DNA of 64,000 nucleotides from JBMOMT01 sp049324835 (GCA_049324835.1 JBMOMT010000036.1:1-64000); one strand, 5' to 3'; numbered from the stretch's first letter, positions 1-9,215 are shown. Program-made: numbers and translations. The notes: generated by a model not told the origin, from the sequence alone.

Positions 1-142
1 GCTCTGCCTCCTATCCAGTTTTAGACTCATGTTACCACTATTGGCAATTCGAGTAAAGCCCTTGCCTCGAGTATCTCGTTGTTAACGTGTTGCAGGGTCA
101 GGTTATGTCACTGCAAAAGTCGAGTCAAGTGTTCCCAGAACC

Positions 143-171
143 TTGACATTGACCGGTGTTGGGTATAGAAT
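143..171 (+). promoter_or_regulatory. sigma70-type promoter of the first gene
   Basis: TTGACA (143-148), 17 bases, TAGAAT (166-171). The -10 ends 41 bases before ATG 213. It lies inside the longer open frame that begins at 156, which argues for the ATG at 213 as the real start. Bases 1-142 hold nothing else I recognise. Confidence 0.75.
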
Positions 172-212
172 ATCGCCGCTCCAGCAAGAGATTACGAACG
201 AGAGGGGACAAG

Positions 213-1400
213 ATGGACCTCGGTCCGCGGCGTGAATCTTATCTCGGCACGGGCAAACCCAAGAGTCGTGACTCTTTGGGCAGGGTCTTGATCCTGACGG
301 TGTTGATCTTGGCCGCGTTGTACGTGGTCAGCCAGCTATACTGGCAGCAGAACTGGATGAATCCTTTTGCGGCGACTCCGCTGCCAACTCGTACCGCCGA
401 TTCCTACTTTGACGAAGCAGAGGTGCTCTACCGCGAGGGCAAACTGAGCGACGCGATTGCAGCCTATCGCAAGGCCTACGACATGGCGCCTGATAGTTGG
501 ATCGCACTCACCAAGCTGGTGCGTGTGATGGCCTTTCAGAACCATGCCGTCCAGGCCATTGAGCAATATGGCGCCAGCCTCAAAGAGTTTGGTAATGCCG
601 AGTCTCTTGCGGCTCTGTGCCTGGCCTACAACTGGAACGATCAGTACGAGGAAGCGCTGGATAGCTGCGTTCGCGCCGTGAGTGAAAACCCCGATTATGC
701 CGAGGCTCACGCTTATCTTTCGGAAACCTATGCCAACCTGGCCAACTGGGACGCCGCCTACGACGAAGCCACTCAGGCCCTGGAACTGAACAATCGCAAC
801 GTGGATGCCCAACGCGCGCTGGCCTATGCTCTGGAGGTCCGAGGGGATTACGAGGGAGCGGCCGAGGGCTATCTGCGCGCCATCGAGTTACACCCGCGTC
901 TCGGCCATCTCCATATCCGTTTGGCGTTGAACTATCGGGTGTTGGGCGAGAACGAACAATCTATCCAAAGCTTCCAACAGGCCATTGAGGTCGATCCGGA
1001 CAATCCCCAGGCTTACGACGAGCTCGGCTGGACCTATTACCAGATGGGCGACAGCAGCCGCGCCGTGGTCGAGATCCGGCGCGCCCTGGAGGTAGACTCG
1101 GACTATTCACCGGCTTACGGCCATCTCGGAGTCATCGATTACGTCCGGCAGCGCTACGAGGACGCCGTTCCCAGCTTTGAGAAGGCCATTGCCGCCGGCA
1201 GCACCTCTTTGGAATACTATTACGAGCTGGGTCTCTCTTATATCTACTCCTACACCAATGCCCTGCAAGGCTACACCCCCGAAGGTCTTGCCCAGGGGTG
1301 CGAGCTGGGCGTGCCCTGGCTGGACAAGGCTCTCGAACGCGATCCCTATTGCCTTCCTTGCTGGCAGGGCATCGATGTTTGTGAGGGCAGTGGCCAGTAA
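213..1400 (+). CDS. membrane-anchored TPR protein
   Basis: About 395 residues. A short basic N-terminus is followed by one hydrophobic segment (about residues 24-40), so the protein is probably inserted as a signal anchor with the rest outside the membrane. From about residue 60 to 370 it is a run of tetratricopeptide repeats with recurrent A-Y..A-L-E and D-P patterns, which form a protein-binding superhelix. The C-terminus ends with a small CLPCW motif. I chose ATG 213 because a GAGGGGAC ribosome site precedes it and a consensus promoter overlaps the upstream part of the frame. The next gene starts 40 bases downstream on the same strand and has a similar secreted character. The partner is unknown; TPR content alone does not give a function. 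Confidence 0.85.
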   Translation: MDLGPRRESYLGTGKPKSRDSLGRVLILTVLILAALYVVSQLYWQQNWMNPFAATPLPTRTADSYFDEAEVLYREGKLSDAIAAYRKAYDMAPDSWIALTKLVRVMAFQNHAVQAIEQYGASLKEFGNAESLAALCLAYNWNDQYEEALDSCVRAVSENPDYAEAHAYLSETYANLANWDAAYDEATQALELNNRNVDAQRALAYALEVRGDYEGAAEGYLRAIELHPRLGHLHIRLALNYRVLGENEQSIQSFQQAIEVDPDNPQAYDELGWTYYQMGDSSRAVVEIRRALEVDSDYSPAYGHLGVIDYVRQRYEDAVPSFEKAIAAGSTSLEYYYELGLSYIYSYTNALQGYTPEGLAQGCELGVPWLDKALERDPYCLPCWQGIDVCEGSGQ

Positions 1401-1405
1401 CGCCG

Positions 1406-1434
1406 TTGGACAAGCACAGGAAAATGGCTATAAT
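1406..1434 (+). promoter_or_regulatory. promoter, apparently for a leaderless transcript
   Basis: TTGGAC (1406-1411), 17 bases, TATAAT (1429-1434). The -10 ends only 6 bases before ATG 1441, so the expected transcription start coincides with the A of the start codon. No clear ribosome site fits between them. Confidence 0.55.
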
Positions 1435-1440
1435 CAGGCC

Positions 1441-3576
1441 ATGTTGGTGTGGCGGCGCACAGGGGGGAGTCGAATAGGCTGGCTTGGGACGGCAATTGTC
1501 CGAAGCGTCTGGTGGGTGATCCTGGCTTTTGCTCTGGCAAACGCACCACTGATCACAACAGGTTGCACGCCGCGTGCGGTTGCCCCCCCGCCGTCGACCG
1601 TCGCGGCAGAGACGGTGGTTCGTGCAGAGGCCGCGCTTCTCCAGATCACTGTCAGGCCCGATGGCTCCACCGTGCTGGTGAATGGCGAACCCCGCGGCGC
1701 GACTCCTCTGACCCTCTCGCTTGACCCGGCCCAGTACGAGGTGCGTATCGAAAACAGGGGCTACCAGCCGCTGGAACGCACGTTGAGTCTTTCCGCGGGT
1801 GAGCAGGCCAGACTTTCCGGGTCGCTGTTGGACGTTGCACCGCCCTCCCTCTCGTTGCAGCTCATTCCACAGCAGCCCCGCGCCGGTGAGAACCTGGTCA
1901 TCTACCTGGTGGCCCACGACAATGTTGCCGTGGCGCGCATCGAGTTGTGGCTCGATGCCGTGCGCGTGCTGGAAGAAGTTGGCACCACGGCGGTCTATCA
2001 CTGGGCCACGTCGGCTGCCAGCCTGGGCCGGCACACCATCACCGCTCTGGCCTACGACGTGGTGGGCAACGTGACCACTGTGGAAAGGGAACTGAGCGTC
2101 GCAGCGCCTGTCCTGGTCCCAACGTCTACCCTCCGACCCACAGCCACAGCCTGGCCTTCACCAACGCCAACCCCAATCCCGCTGCCGACCGCTACGGCTA
2201 CGGTGGTATCGCCGACTCCCGACGTCGGGCAGGTTGCAGAGTCGCCGGTCAGCATCTATTATGAAACGACGCTCGCCATACCCACCTATCCGTACCCCGC
2301 TTTTCTGTGGCAAGAGACCGACGTGCGCTACGGTGTGCCGTTTTGGCGGCTGGACCGGACGGCCTACGAGGCCTCTCGGCCTGTGCCTGTGCCTCAGGCC
2401 TACCGGGCGCTGGTGATCGAGAACGAGTATTTGCAGCTCACCTTCTTGCCCGAGCTGGGGGGGCGGTTGTATCGCTGCGTCTACAAACCCACCGATCAGA
2501 ACATCTTTTACCAAAACCCGGTCATCAAACCTTCCCATTGGGGGCCACTCTTGCCCGGCGAGCACAACTGGTGGCTGGCGGCAGGGGGCATGGAATGGGC
2601 GATGCCGGTTGCCGAGCACGGTTACGCCTTTGGCAACGCCTGGGATTTTGCTGTGGAGGCCACCTCCCAGGGCACCACAGTGACTTTGTGGGATTCCACG
2701 GCCAACGACCGATTACGTTTCGAAGTACAGGTCACGTTGCCCTCGCGACAGGCAGTTTTTACCGTTCGGCCGCGGTTGCTGAACCCGCTGCCCGGCGATA
2801 CGAACGTGCAACTCTGGATCAACGCCATGCTCACTCTGGGCAGCGCCACTATCTCGCCCCAGACGGTGTTCACCCTGCCATCCGGGCCGGTGGTGGTTCA
2901 TTCGACCGGGGATGCGCGCCTGGCCGTTGCTGGTGAGACGATGTCCTGGCCCATTTTCGATGGCCGCGATCTGGCGCGTTACGAGAACTGGGATCAATGG
3001 CTGGGTGTGTTTGTGCAGCCGGCAGAACAGAACTTTGTGGGTGCGTACAACCTGGCCACAGGGCTGGGCGTGGCGCGGATTTTCCCGCCGGAAGACGCAG
3101 CGGGTGTCAAGCTTTTCGCTTTTGGCTCAGGTTTTGCCGATCGGGATCACTATACCGATGGTGGATCGCAGTATTTTGAGCTCTGGGGCGGCGCTAACGG
3201 CACCTTTTGGTCGGCAGACGATGTCGTCGTGCCGGCGGGCGGTGAGCTGACCTGGATCGAGACCTGGTATCCTTTCTCTGGCCTCGGCGGCCTGACTCAG
3301 GCCACCGAACGGGCCGTGCTCTACCTGGAAAGGCAAGGCAACCAGCTCGATCTGAGCATCGGCGTGGCCGAATCGACAGACGCCCAGCTTCAACTGTTCG
3401 CGGGCGAGGGGGATGGCGAGCGGCTGCTCTGGCAACAGGACATCAGTCTGGCGCCCGGCGACGTTTTTCGTCAGCAGGTGACGCTGGCTGAGAGCCTGGC
3501 CGTTGAAGAGACGTTGACCCTCCGCCTGTTGGATCGGGCCGGGACGCTGCTGTTGAGCCACACGGTGAAAAAATAG
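1441..3576 (+). CDS. lipoprotein-like PEGA / Ig-like / DUF5107 protein
   Basis: About 711 residues. It has a hydrophobic N-terminus ending in ITTGC, a possible lipobox. Next come a PEGA domain (roughly residues 58-125, with G.PRGATPL and GYQPLERTL), an Ig-like domain (130-205), a Pro/Thr-rich linker (about 210-250), and a large region resembling DUF5107, the mutarotase-like fold often found with TPRs (LTFLPELGGRLYR, GGMEWAMP, about 290-600). The role is probably outer-surface carbohydrate or wall binding, inferred only from the domains. An upstream in-frame extension overlaps the previous gene and is not credible. ATG 1441 is preceded by a -10 box rather than a ribosome site, so translation may be leaderless. 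Gene 3 starts 41 bases downstream. Confidence 0.8.
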   Translation: MLVWRRTGGSRIGWLGTAIVRSVWWVILAFALANAPLITTGCTPRAVAPPPSTVAAETVVRAEAALLQITVRPDGSTVLVNGEPRGATPLTLSLDPAQYEVRIENRGYQPLERTLSLSAGEQARLSGSLLDVAPPSLSLQLIPQQPRAGENLVIYLVAHDNVAVARIELWLDAVRVLEEVGTTAVYHWATSAASLGRHTITALAYDVVGNVTTVERELSVAAPVLVPTSTLRPTATAWPSPTPTPIPLPTATATVVSPTPDVGQVAESPVSIYYETTLAIPTYPYPAFLWQETDVRYGVPFWRLDRTAYEASRPVPVPQAYRALVIENEYLQLTFLPELGGRLYRCVYKPTDQNIFYQNPVIKPSHWGPLLPGEHNWWLAAGGMEWAMPVAEHGYAFGNAWDFAVEATSQGTTVTLWDSTANDRLRFEVQVTLPSRQAVFTVRPRLLNPLPGDTNVQLWINAMLTLGSATISPQTVFTLPSGPVVVHSTGDARLAVAGETMSWPIFDGRDLARYENWDQWLGVFVQPAEQNFVGAYNLATGLGVARIFPPEDAAGVKLFAFGSGFADRDHYTDGGSQYFELWGGANGTFWSADDVVVPAGGELTWIETWYPFSGLGGLTQATERAVLYLERQGNQLDLSIGVAESTDAQLQLFAGEGDGERLLWQQDISLAPGDVFRQQVTLAESLAVEETLTLRLLDRAGTLLLSHTVKK

Positions 3577-3617
3577 TGCCCACTGTGACAGACGGTGTGC
3601 ACTGAACGACAGGGACG

Positions 3618-5489
3618 ATGTTGAGAAAGAAAACGATCTTTTGCGAACATTGCGGCTCCAAAGTCGATGCCGGTATGCCATTCTGCGCCTATTGCGGCTT
3701 CCGTCTGGACGAAAGCGCATTACCGCCGCCGCCGCCGTCGCCTCAACGCCGGGGAGGGCTGCGCCGACTGACCACCCGGCTCATCGGCACCGGCTTTGTG
3801 CTGCTGTTTCTGCTGCTGGGTGTTCTGGGTGTGGGCTTTGTGGCCGTTTACCATGGCCTCCAAGATCGGGAACAGCGCTCCCGGCAGGAAGCCGAGGCCC
3901 ATTTTCAAAAGGGTTTGCAATACCTCCAGGCCGGGGAATGTGAGCTGGCCATCGCCGAGTTCGAATTGACCATCCGCCTGTCACCGGATCACGCTCAGGC
4001 CTACGACAAGCTCTACAAGGCCGAAGCCCAGTGCCAGACCCTGCCCACCCCCACCTCCGAGGCGCAGAAATCGGCCAAAGAGGTGCACTATGAGCAGGCC
4101 GTGGCTCTGTTCACTCAGGGGCGTTGGGATGAGGTCGTTGCCGAGTTAGAGTTGTTGATCGAGCTGGATGCCACCTACCAGGCCGATGCGGTGCAGGACA
4201 TGATGTTTCAGGCTCTGGGCAACCGCGCCAAACAACTGGTCGACGAGGATTCACTCGAGAACGCCTTGCGTTACTTTGATCGGGCGCTGGAGCTTTGCCC
4301 GGACGACGTCGATCTCCAGGGGCAGCGTGGCCTGGCCGCGCTCTATCAGACCGGCCTGACCTATTGGGAGGTCGACTGGCAGCGTGCCATCGATGCGTTT
4401 ATCGATCTCTATGCCCTCGCCCCGAGCTACAAAGATGTCCGCCAGCGCCTGCACGATGCTTACGTGCGTTATGGCGATGTTCTGGCCGACGACGGTCAGT
4501 GGTGTCTGGCCAGGGAGCAATACACCGAGGCTGTGGCGGTCATCGCACAACAGAGCACCGAACAAAAACGCGTCAGCGCTTATACCCGTTGTGTCACCGC
4601 CACGCCCACGCCGCTGCCCACGCCCACCAAACGCCCCACACGTGTGCCCACCCATACCCTGCCAGCCGTTGGGTTGCCCGTTGGCAAACTGGCGCTGAGC
4701 GTTTACGACGCCGCCAGAGACACCACCGATCTCTACATCGCCCACGCCGGCCTGACGCACTGGACCAAGATTCGGGACAGTGCTGCCCAGCCGGACTTTC
4801 GGCGCGATGGCTCGCGGCTGGCCTTTCGTTCGCTCGGCGACCAGCCGGGCCTGGGTGTGGTCAATGCCGATGGCTCGAATGCCTTGATGCTCGACGTGCC
4901 CGCCGATGCCCGGTTGCCTTCCTGGTCGATGGATGGCACCCGCATCGCATTTACTGCCAGAGACGAAGCCGGCCTGTGGAGGATTTACGCTGTCGCCGCC
5001 GCCGACGGCCCGCCGCAAGAGTTGACGGTGGGCCAATCGCCGGCGTGGGGGCCTACCAATTGGCTGGCCTATAATACCTGCGATGATTCCACCGATGCCA
5101 ACGGCGACGGCGACCGGCTGTGCGGCATCCATTTCCGCGATGTGGGCGGCAGCGACGTCGTCAAACTCACCGCCGACGAGAACGATATCGGCCTGGCCTG
5201 GGCGCCCGATGGCACCCAGGTGGCGTACATGTCGGATCACGATGGCAACTGGGAGATCTATTTGCTGGATTTTCCCTGGGGCAAGGTGATGCGCATGACC
5301 CAACACAGCGCCGATGATGGCCTGCCCACCTGGTCGCCGGATGGACAATACATTGCCTTCCTGTCCAACCGTGAGGGGCCGTGGGCAGTTTACGTGATGA
5401 GTCGAGATGGCAAGACGCTCAGCAAGGTGCTGGACGTGGCGTTGGAGCATCCAGACTGGGTCAACGATCGCCTCTCCTGGGCGCCATAA
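3618..5489 (+). CDS. zinc-ribbon, TM, TPR and TolB-like propeller protein
   Basis: 623 residues. The N-terminus carries a double CxxC zinc ribbon (FCEHCGSK, FCAYCGFR), then a Pro-rich stretch and one membrane helix (about residues 52-80). TPR-like repeats run from 90 to 320, followed by a short Pro/Thr linker and a C-terminal six-bladed propeller of the TolB/PD40 type. Blades show the D-G-(S/T)-R-(L/I)-A-F and W-S-x-D-G patterns. The ribbon would face the cytoplasm and the propeller the outside. It is probably co-transcribed with the two preceding genes. This modular layout is common in Chloroflexota, but I know no assigned function. Confidence 0.85.
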   Translation: MLRKKTIFCEHCGSKVDAGMPFCAYCGFRLDESALPPPPPSPQRRGGLRRLTTRLIGTGFVLLFLLLGVLGVGFVAVYHGLQDREQRSRQEAEAHFQKGLQYLQAGECELAIAEFELTIRLSPDHAQAYDKLYKAEAQCQTLPTPTSEAQKSAKEVHYEQAVALFTQGRWDEVVAELELLIELDATYQADAVQDMMFQALGNRAKQLVDEDSLENALRYFDRALELCPDDVDLQGQRGLAALYQTGLTYWEVDWQRAIDAFIDLYALAPSYKDVRQRLHDAYVRYGDVLADDGQWCLAREQYTEAVAVIAQQSTEQKRVSAYTRCVTATPTPLPTPTKRPTRVPTHTLPAVGLPVGKLALSVYDAARDTTDLYIAHAGLTHWTKIRDSAAQPDFRRDGSRLAFRSLGDQPGLGVVNADGSNALMLDVPADARLPSWSMDGTRIAFTARDEAGLWRIYAVAAADGPPQELTVGQSPAWGPTNWLAYNTCDDSTDANGDGDRLCGIHFRDVGGSDVVKLTADENDIGLAWAPDGTQVAYMSDHDGNWEIYLLDFPWGKVMRMTQHSADDGLPTWSPDGQYIAFLSNREGPWAVYVMSRDGKTLSKVLDVALEHPDWVNDRLSWAP

Positions 5490-5531
5490 AGGCGCGCCGC
5501 GCGAGCGCCATGCAGGAGCGATGGCGGCCTG

Positions 5532-5720
5532 TCAGCGGTGGCTTCGTCGCTGGCGGCCGATGAGCCGGCTGAGAGCCACCTTGTTCACTTTGCGGCAGTG
5601 AGGACACTCGATGGTATAGTATTTGGCTCCCTCGGCTTGCAGTCGGGCCAGCTCATCGGCGATAGCGACTTGATCCACGTTGAACTGGCGATGGCAATTG
5701 AAACAGGTGACGGCGATCAT
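5532..5720 (-). CDS. small double-CxxC zinc-ribbon protein
   Basis: 62 residues. Two CxxC knuckles (CFNC near residue 6, CPHC near residue 39) are separated by a helix predicted from EALxRLxAEG-like spacing, and the tail is basic. This fits a small MJ0042-like or zinc-finger adaptor. A strong AAAGGAGG ribosome site precedes the ATG. It lies between convergent and divergent neighbours, so it is a single-gene unit. The function is unknown; nucleic-acid or protein binding is an inference from the ribbon and basic tail. Confidence 0.7.
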   Translation of the reverse strand: MIAVTCFNCHRQFNVDQVAIADELARLQAEGAKYYTIECPHCRKVNKVALSRLIGRQRRSHR

Positions 5721-5880
5721 GGCATCCTCCTTTTATTTCCCATATCCGGAATGGCTCCAGAGTGCGGTGCGACGCGCCCCAAAGCTCCTCGAGCGCGTTG
5801 CCACGAACGGTTGCGTTTTTTGCCAAAGGTAAAAAGCCTGTTATGACGGCGCCCAATTCTGCGAAAGGAGGACGTTGGCC

Positions 5881-6783
5881 GTGCAGATCTCGCGCGCGCG
5901 ACTGGTGCTCAGCCTGGGCCTGGGCATCGTGGCTATTTCCTTTGCCTCTATTTTCATCCGTTTTGCCCAGGCCGAGGGTGTGCCAACTCTGTCTATTGCT
6001 GCCTGGCGGCTGCTCTTTGCCTCGTTGATGCTGTTGCCCTTTGCCTGGGCTACACGTCGCGACGAGATTCGCCATCTTGAGCGCCGGGAACTGCTGTGGC
6101 TGGTTGTCTCTGGTCTGTTCCTGGGGCTGCACTTTGCGACCTGGATCGCTTCTTTGGGTTATACCTCGGTGGCCAGTTCGGTGGTTTTGGTGTCTATGGG
6201 GCCCCTTTTTGTTGGCCTGGGTTCCTGGGCTTTTCTGCGCGAGCGCCCCACCCTGCCGCTGGCCGCCGGCATTCTGATGGCCGCCGCGGGCAGCGTGATC
6301 ATCAGTTGGGGCGATTTTGGCCAGGATCAGGATCAACTCATCGGCGATCTTTTGGCCCTCCTGGGTGCGGTCATGATGGCAGGTTATCTGATGATTGGCC
6401 GCAAGGTGCGAGCGCGCCGTTCTCTCACCACCTACATCGCCCTGGTGTATGGCGTGGCCATGATCACGCTGTTGATCGTGGTGGCGCTGGGCCGCCTGCC
6501 CATGCTGGGTTTTGACCTGCCGGCCTACGGCTGGATGCTGGCCCTGGGTTTGCTGCCACAGCTCGTGGGCCACTCGACGTTGAACTGGGCGCTGCGTCAC
6601 CTCTCGGCCACGTTCGTTTCGATTGTCACCCTGGCCGAACCGCTAGGCTCCGGTGTGCTGGCCTACATCATTCTCGGCGAGGCTGTGTCCTGGTCGACTG
6701 CCATGGGCGGCGTTTTGATCCTGACGGGCATTTTCGTCGCTTCGCGGGCAGAGATACGTCGCAGCCAGCCAGGGGTATCATAA
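5881..6783 (+). CDS. EamA-family (DMT) transporter
   Basis: About 300 residues with ten hydrophobic helices arranged as two EamA repeats. Typical motifs are seen: FASIFIRFAQAEGVPTLS in helix 1, LGYTSVASSVVLVSMGPLF in helices 3-4, and LAEPLGSGVLAYIILGE in the second repeat. Members export amino acids or other small metabolites, or act as permeases; the substrate cannot be read here. GTG 5881 is 9 bases from the AAAGGAGG site, while the TTG at 5875 is only 3 bases away, so GTG is preferred. The gene ends at a bidirectional terminator shared with the convergent subtilase gene. Confidence 0.9.
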   Translation: MQISRARLVLSLGLGIVAISFASIFIRFAQAEGVPTLSIAAWRLLFASLMLLPFAWATRRDEIRHLERRELLWLVVSGLFLGLHFATWIASLGYTSVASSVVLVSMGPLFVGLGSWAFLRERPTLPLAAGILMAAAGSVIISWGDFGQDQDQLIGDLLALLGAVMMAGYLMIGRKVRARRSLTTYIALVYGVAMITLLIVVALGRLPMLGFDLPAYGWMLALGLLPQLVGHSTLNWALRHLSATFVSIVTLAEPLGSGVLAYIILGEAVSWSTAMGGVLILTGIFVASRAEIRRSQPGVS

Positions 6784-6825
6784 CATCAAATGCGGGTCAG
6801 GTCAAGAAACAAGAGCTGGGAAACA

Positions 6826-6857
6826 AAAGAGGTTCCGGTCAAAGCCGGAACCTCTTT
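6826..6857. terminator. bidirectional intrinsic terminator
   Basis: A perfect 13-bp stem, AAAGAGGTTCCGG pairing with CCGGAACCTCTTT, has a 6-base loop and A/T tracts on both sides. It sits between the convergent EamA and subtilase genes. Confidence 0.85.
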
Positions 6858-6875
6858 GTGTATTTTCTGCGCGGT

Positions 6876-8723
6876 TTAATCTGGAACCCATTGCCCGACG
6901 CTCATGGCCGTATCGACGCCGAGCATGCCCCCCGTCCAGGTGGTATAGCCGCCGGTCCAGGTGGTGTAACCGCCGGTCCAGGTGGTGTAGCCGCCGGTCC
7001 AGGTGGTGTAGCCGCCGGTCCAGGTGGTGTAACCGCCGGTCCAGGTGGTGTAACCGCCGGTCCAGACGGTATAGCCGCCCGTCCAGACGGTGTAACCGCC
7101 CGTCCAGACGGTATAGCCGCCCGTCCAGGTGGTGTAACCGCCCTCTTCGATGGTAAAATGCTGATTCTCTTCATCCCACGTGGTCCAGCCCTGATAGTGC
7201 TCCTCACCGGCCAGGTCTTTGTCGATATTCAGCCCGGCATTGGCCGCACCTGCGTGGTCGCCGAACACAGCCTCCGGCGCCCAGGCGCGCCCGGCGCCCT
7301 GCTGCCAGATGCTATAGACGGGTTCGCCGGTTGCCGGATCCAGGGCGGCTGCGGCAGAGGCGGTCAGGCGATATTTGACCTCGTCCGGCGAGAGGCCGGG
7401 GTGCTGCTCCAGTATCAGCGCCGCGATGCCAGAGACGAGCGGTGTGGCCGTGGAGGTGCCGTTCATCACGAACCAATGCTCGCTGCGTTTACGATCTGCC
7501 CGCTCGCGGGCGAATTTTGAGCCAGGGGCCAGGAAAGAGACCAGCTTGTGCCCCGGCGCGACCACGTCTGGCTTGACGAAAAGATCCAGGGTGGGCCCGG
7601 CGGACGAATACTCGGTCAGTGTGTCGTCGGCCAGGTTGCCGGCGGTCTCTTTGCCGTCCAGCGCGCCCACGGTGATGACGTAGGGATCGTTGCCCGGCAC
7701 GGACATACTAAAGGGGTTCGGCCCGCTGTTGCCTGCTGCCACCACCACCACGATGCCGGCCTGCCAAGCGGCCTCGACCGCCCGATCCAGAGGATCCGCC
7801 CAGTAGGGGCAGGTCGCCTCGGCGTAGAGCGAGAGGTTCATCACCCGGATGTTGTGTTGGTTTTTGTGTTCGATGGCCCACTGGATAGCTTCGATGGCGT
7901 CCTCATAGTTGCCCTGACCTTCCTTGTCGAGGACCCGCAGCATGAGGATGCGTGCGCCAGGCGCGCTGCCCATAAACGTGCCACTGTCACGGTCGCGAAA
8001 GATATTCCAAACCAATCCGGTCACATGGGTGCCGTGACCGTTGGGGTCGCTGCCATTGGCTTTTAGACGTGGCTTTTTGGCCATCAAGTCCACCTGACCA
8101 ACGAAACGATTCGGGAAACCGGCCTTGATAAAGAGGCCCAGTATGCCCTGAGTGGAAAGGCCCGTGTCCAGGAAGGCGATGGTCACACCCCGTCCGAGCA
8201 CGTTTTGAGCATGCACCTGATCGATGCCCAGGTCCAGGGGATGCGGATAACGCACCGAGACCAGCCCCTTTTTCAGGTCGATGTCGTGGACGGTCGCTTC
8301 GTCGGCTGGCGAGTTGTCGACGGTGGGGAGGATGGCTGGAGGCAGGTCGCTGGCCCGGGTGTCCCGGTTGAGGGCGATATACTGCACCGCCGGGTCTGCT
8401 GCCAGCCTTTGAATAGCCGTAACCGAGAGGGTGGTCAGCACGCTGTCGATGATCCAAAAGTCGGCCTCCACCTGCCCGCCGGCTTTGAGGACGGCCTGTT
8501 TGAGATTAGCCGTGCCACCGCTGGCCTGGACAATGATCGACAGGGTGTTGTCGCCAGCCTCAATGGCTGCGATGACGGCCGGATCGACCCGATCTGTGGT
8601 GAGTGCGGCGGGTTCGACCCAAAAGATGGGCGCCGAGCCGGCCAGGACCAGCAGCAGTGCCAGTGCCAGGCCTAACAAAAGTGACGTTATTCTTTTGTCT
8701 GGATTGTCTGTTGTTTTGTTCAC
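6876..8723 (-). CDS. secreted S8 subtilisin-like protease with C-terminal heptapeptide repeats
   Basis: 615 residues with a GTG start preceded by a GGGGAGG site 7 bases away. A signal peptide or anchor covers about residues 11-36. An I9-like propeptide region precedes the catalytic domain. The triad is visible: Asp186 (AFLDTGLS), His230 (NGHGTHVTG) and Ser424 (NGTSTATP), with the oxyanion Asn in AAGNSGPN near 332. After the catalytic domain, residues about 529-598 consist of ten copies of the heptad GGYT(T/V)WT. A short tail ends in GQWVPD. Ser peptidases of this family degrade proteins outside the cell. The repeats are aromatic and glycine-rich and could attach to the wall or self-associate, which is inference. 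Confidence 0.92.
   Translation of the reverse strand: MNKTTDNPDKRITSLLLGLALALLLVLAGSAPIFWVEPAALTTDRVDPAVIAAIEAGDNTLSIIVQASGGTANLKQAVLKAGGQVEADFWIIDSVLTTLSVTAIQRLAADPAVQYIALNRDTRASDLPPAILPTVDNSPADEATVHDIDLKKGLVSVRYPHPLDLGIDQVHAQNVLGRGVTIAFLDTGLSTQGILGLFIKAGFPNRFVGQVDLMAKKPRLKANGSDPNGHGTHVTGLVWNIFRDRDSGTFMGSAPGARILMLRVLDKEGQGNYEDAIEAIQWAIEHKNQHNIRVMNLSLYAEATCPYWADPLDRAVEAAWQAGIVVVVAAGNSGPNPFSMSVPGNDPYVITVGALDGKETAGNLADDTLTEYSSAGPTLDLFVKPDVVAPGHKLVSFLAPGSKFARERADRKRSEHWFVMNGTSTATPLVSGIAALILEQHPGLSPDEVKYRLTASAAAALDPATGEPVYSIWQQGAGRAWAPEAVFGDHAGAANAGLNIDKDLAGEEHYQGWTTWDEENQHFTIEEGGYTTWTGGYTVWTGGYTVWTGGYTVWTGGYTTWTGGYTTWTGGYTTWTGGYTTWTGGYTTWTGGYTTWTGGMLGVDTAMSVGQWVPD
6931..7142 (-). repeat. ten 21-bp tandem repeats coding for GGYT(T/V)WT
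   Basis: Ten in-frame 21-bp units differ only at a few positions: a GGT/ACG alternation switches the T/V residue, and synonymous changes occur in the Tyr codon. Copies 7-9 counted on the plus strand form a homogeneous sub-block (GTCCAGACGGT). Such a pattern fits recent slippage or unequal crossing over. Confidence 0.95.
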
Positions 8724-9062
8724 GGTGTGTCCTCCCCTCGAGATACAAACAGCCCACCGCGCGCATCTGTAACGTCTGGCAGGCTGTAGGTGTAGCAGGT
8801 GTACGGTCTACTAGGAGCAGCCTGGCATGTCGATCCGGTTGGCGGTTGGGCGAGAGTCGTGTGGGTGTGCACCCTCTGGCACGACGTTTCGTTAACCTGT
8901 GCTTTCGGTATCAGGTTAACCCGGCTTGGAAACGAGCCCTTTTTCCTTTGCGTTGCTTTGCTTCACATGCCCCTAGTGACTATATAATATCACAAATTTA
9001 TATAAACGTGTGTAAATATAACGTAAATTCTCGTTCTGTCGCCGGAATTAGAGAGTTCTTGG
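8724..9062. other. intergenic region upstream of the subtilase, with one inverted repeat
   Basis: No coding sequence is recognised. The region holds a perfect 9-bp inverted repeat, GTTAACCTG...CAGGTTAAC (8891-8899 and 8912-8920, 12-base spacer), about 170 bases upstream of the subtilase start, which could be an operator. An AT-rich stretch follows at about 8975-9035, where weak promoter-like boxes occur on both strands. Confidence 0.45.
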
Positions 9063-9215
9063 GTAACTGCTCAGCCTACCCTCCCGCAGGCTGAAATCGG
9101 TTATCCTGTGCCACAATTTAGCCGACTGGGCCCGGTAAATCTGCAAGATGTAGCGGCACAAGGAGGCACGGCATGCCGTGCCCCTACCAGAGCCTGCGGG
9201 AGGGTGAGCAGTTAC
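9063..9215 (-). mobile_element. MITE family A, copy 1 (153 bp)
   Basis: The ends are inverted: the left begins GTAACTGCTCAGCCTACC and the right ends GGGTGAGCAGTTAC. The element is flanked by a perfect 8-bp direct repeat GTTCTTGG (9055-9062 and 9216-9223), the signature of a target duplication. Inside is a palindromic GGCACGGCATGCCGTGCC segment shared with copy 2. It is in the opposite orientation to copy 2. There is no transposase. GTAA ends with 8-bp duplications match what is known of IS66-family elements, so mobilisation by such a transposase is inferred. Confidence 0.9.

Noticed and set aside
6931..7142. CRISPR-like array
   Set aside because: The 21-bp repeats are contiguous, in frame and coding, without spacers.
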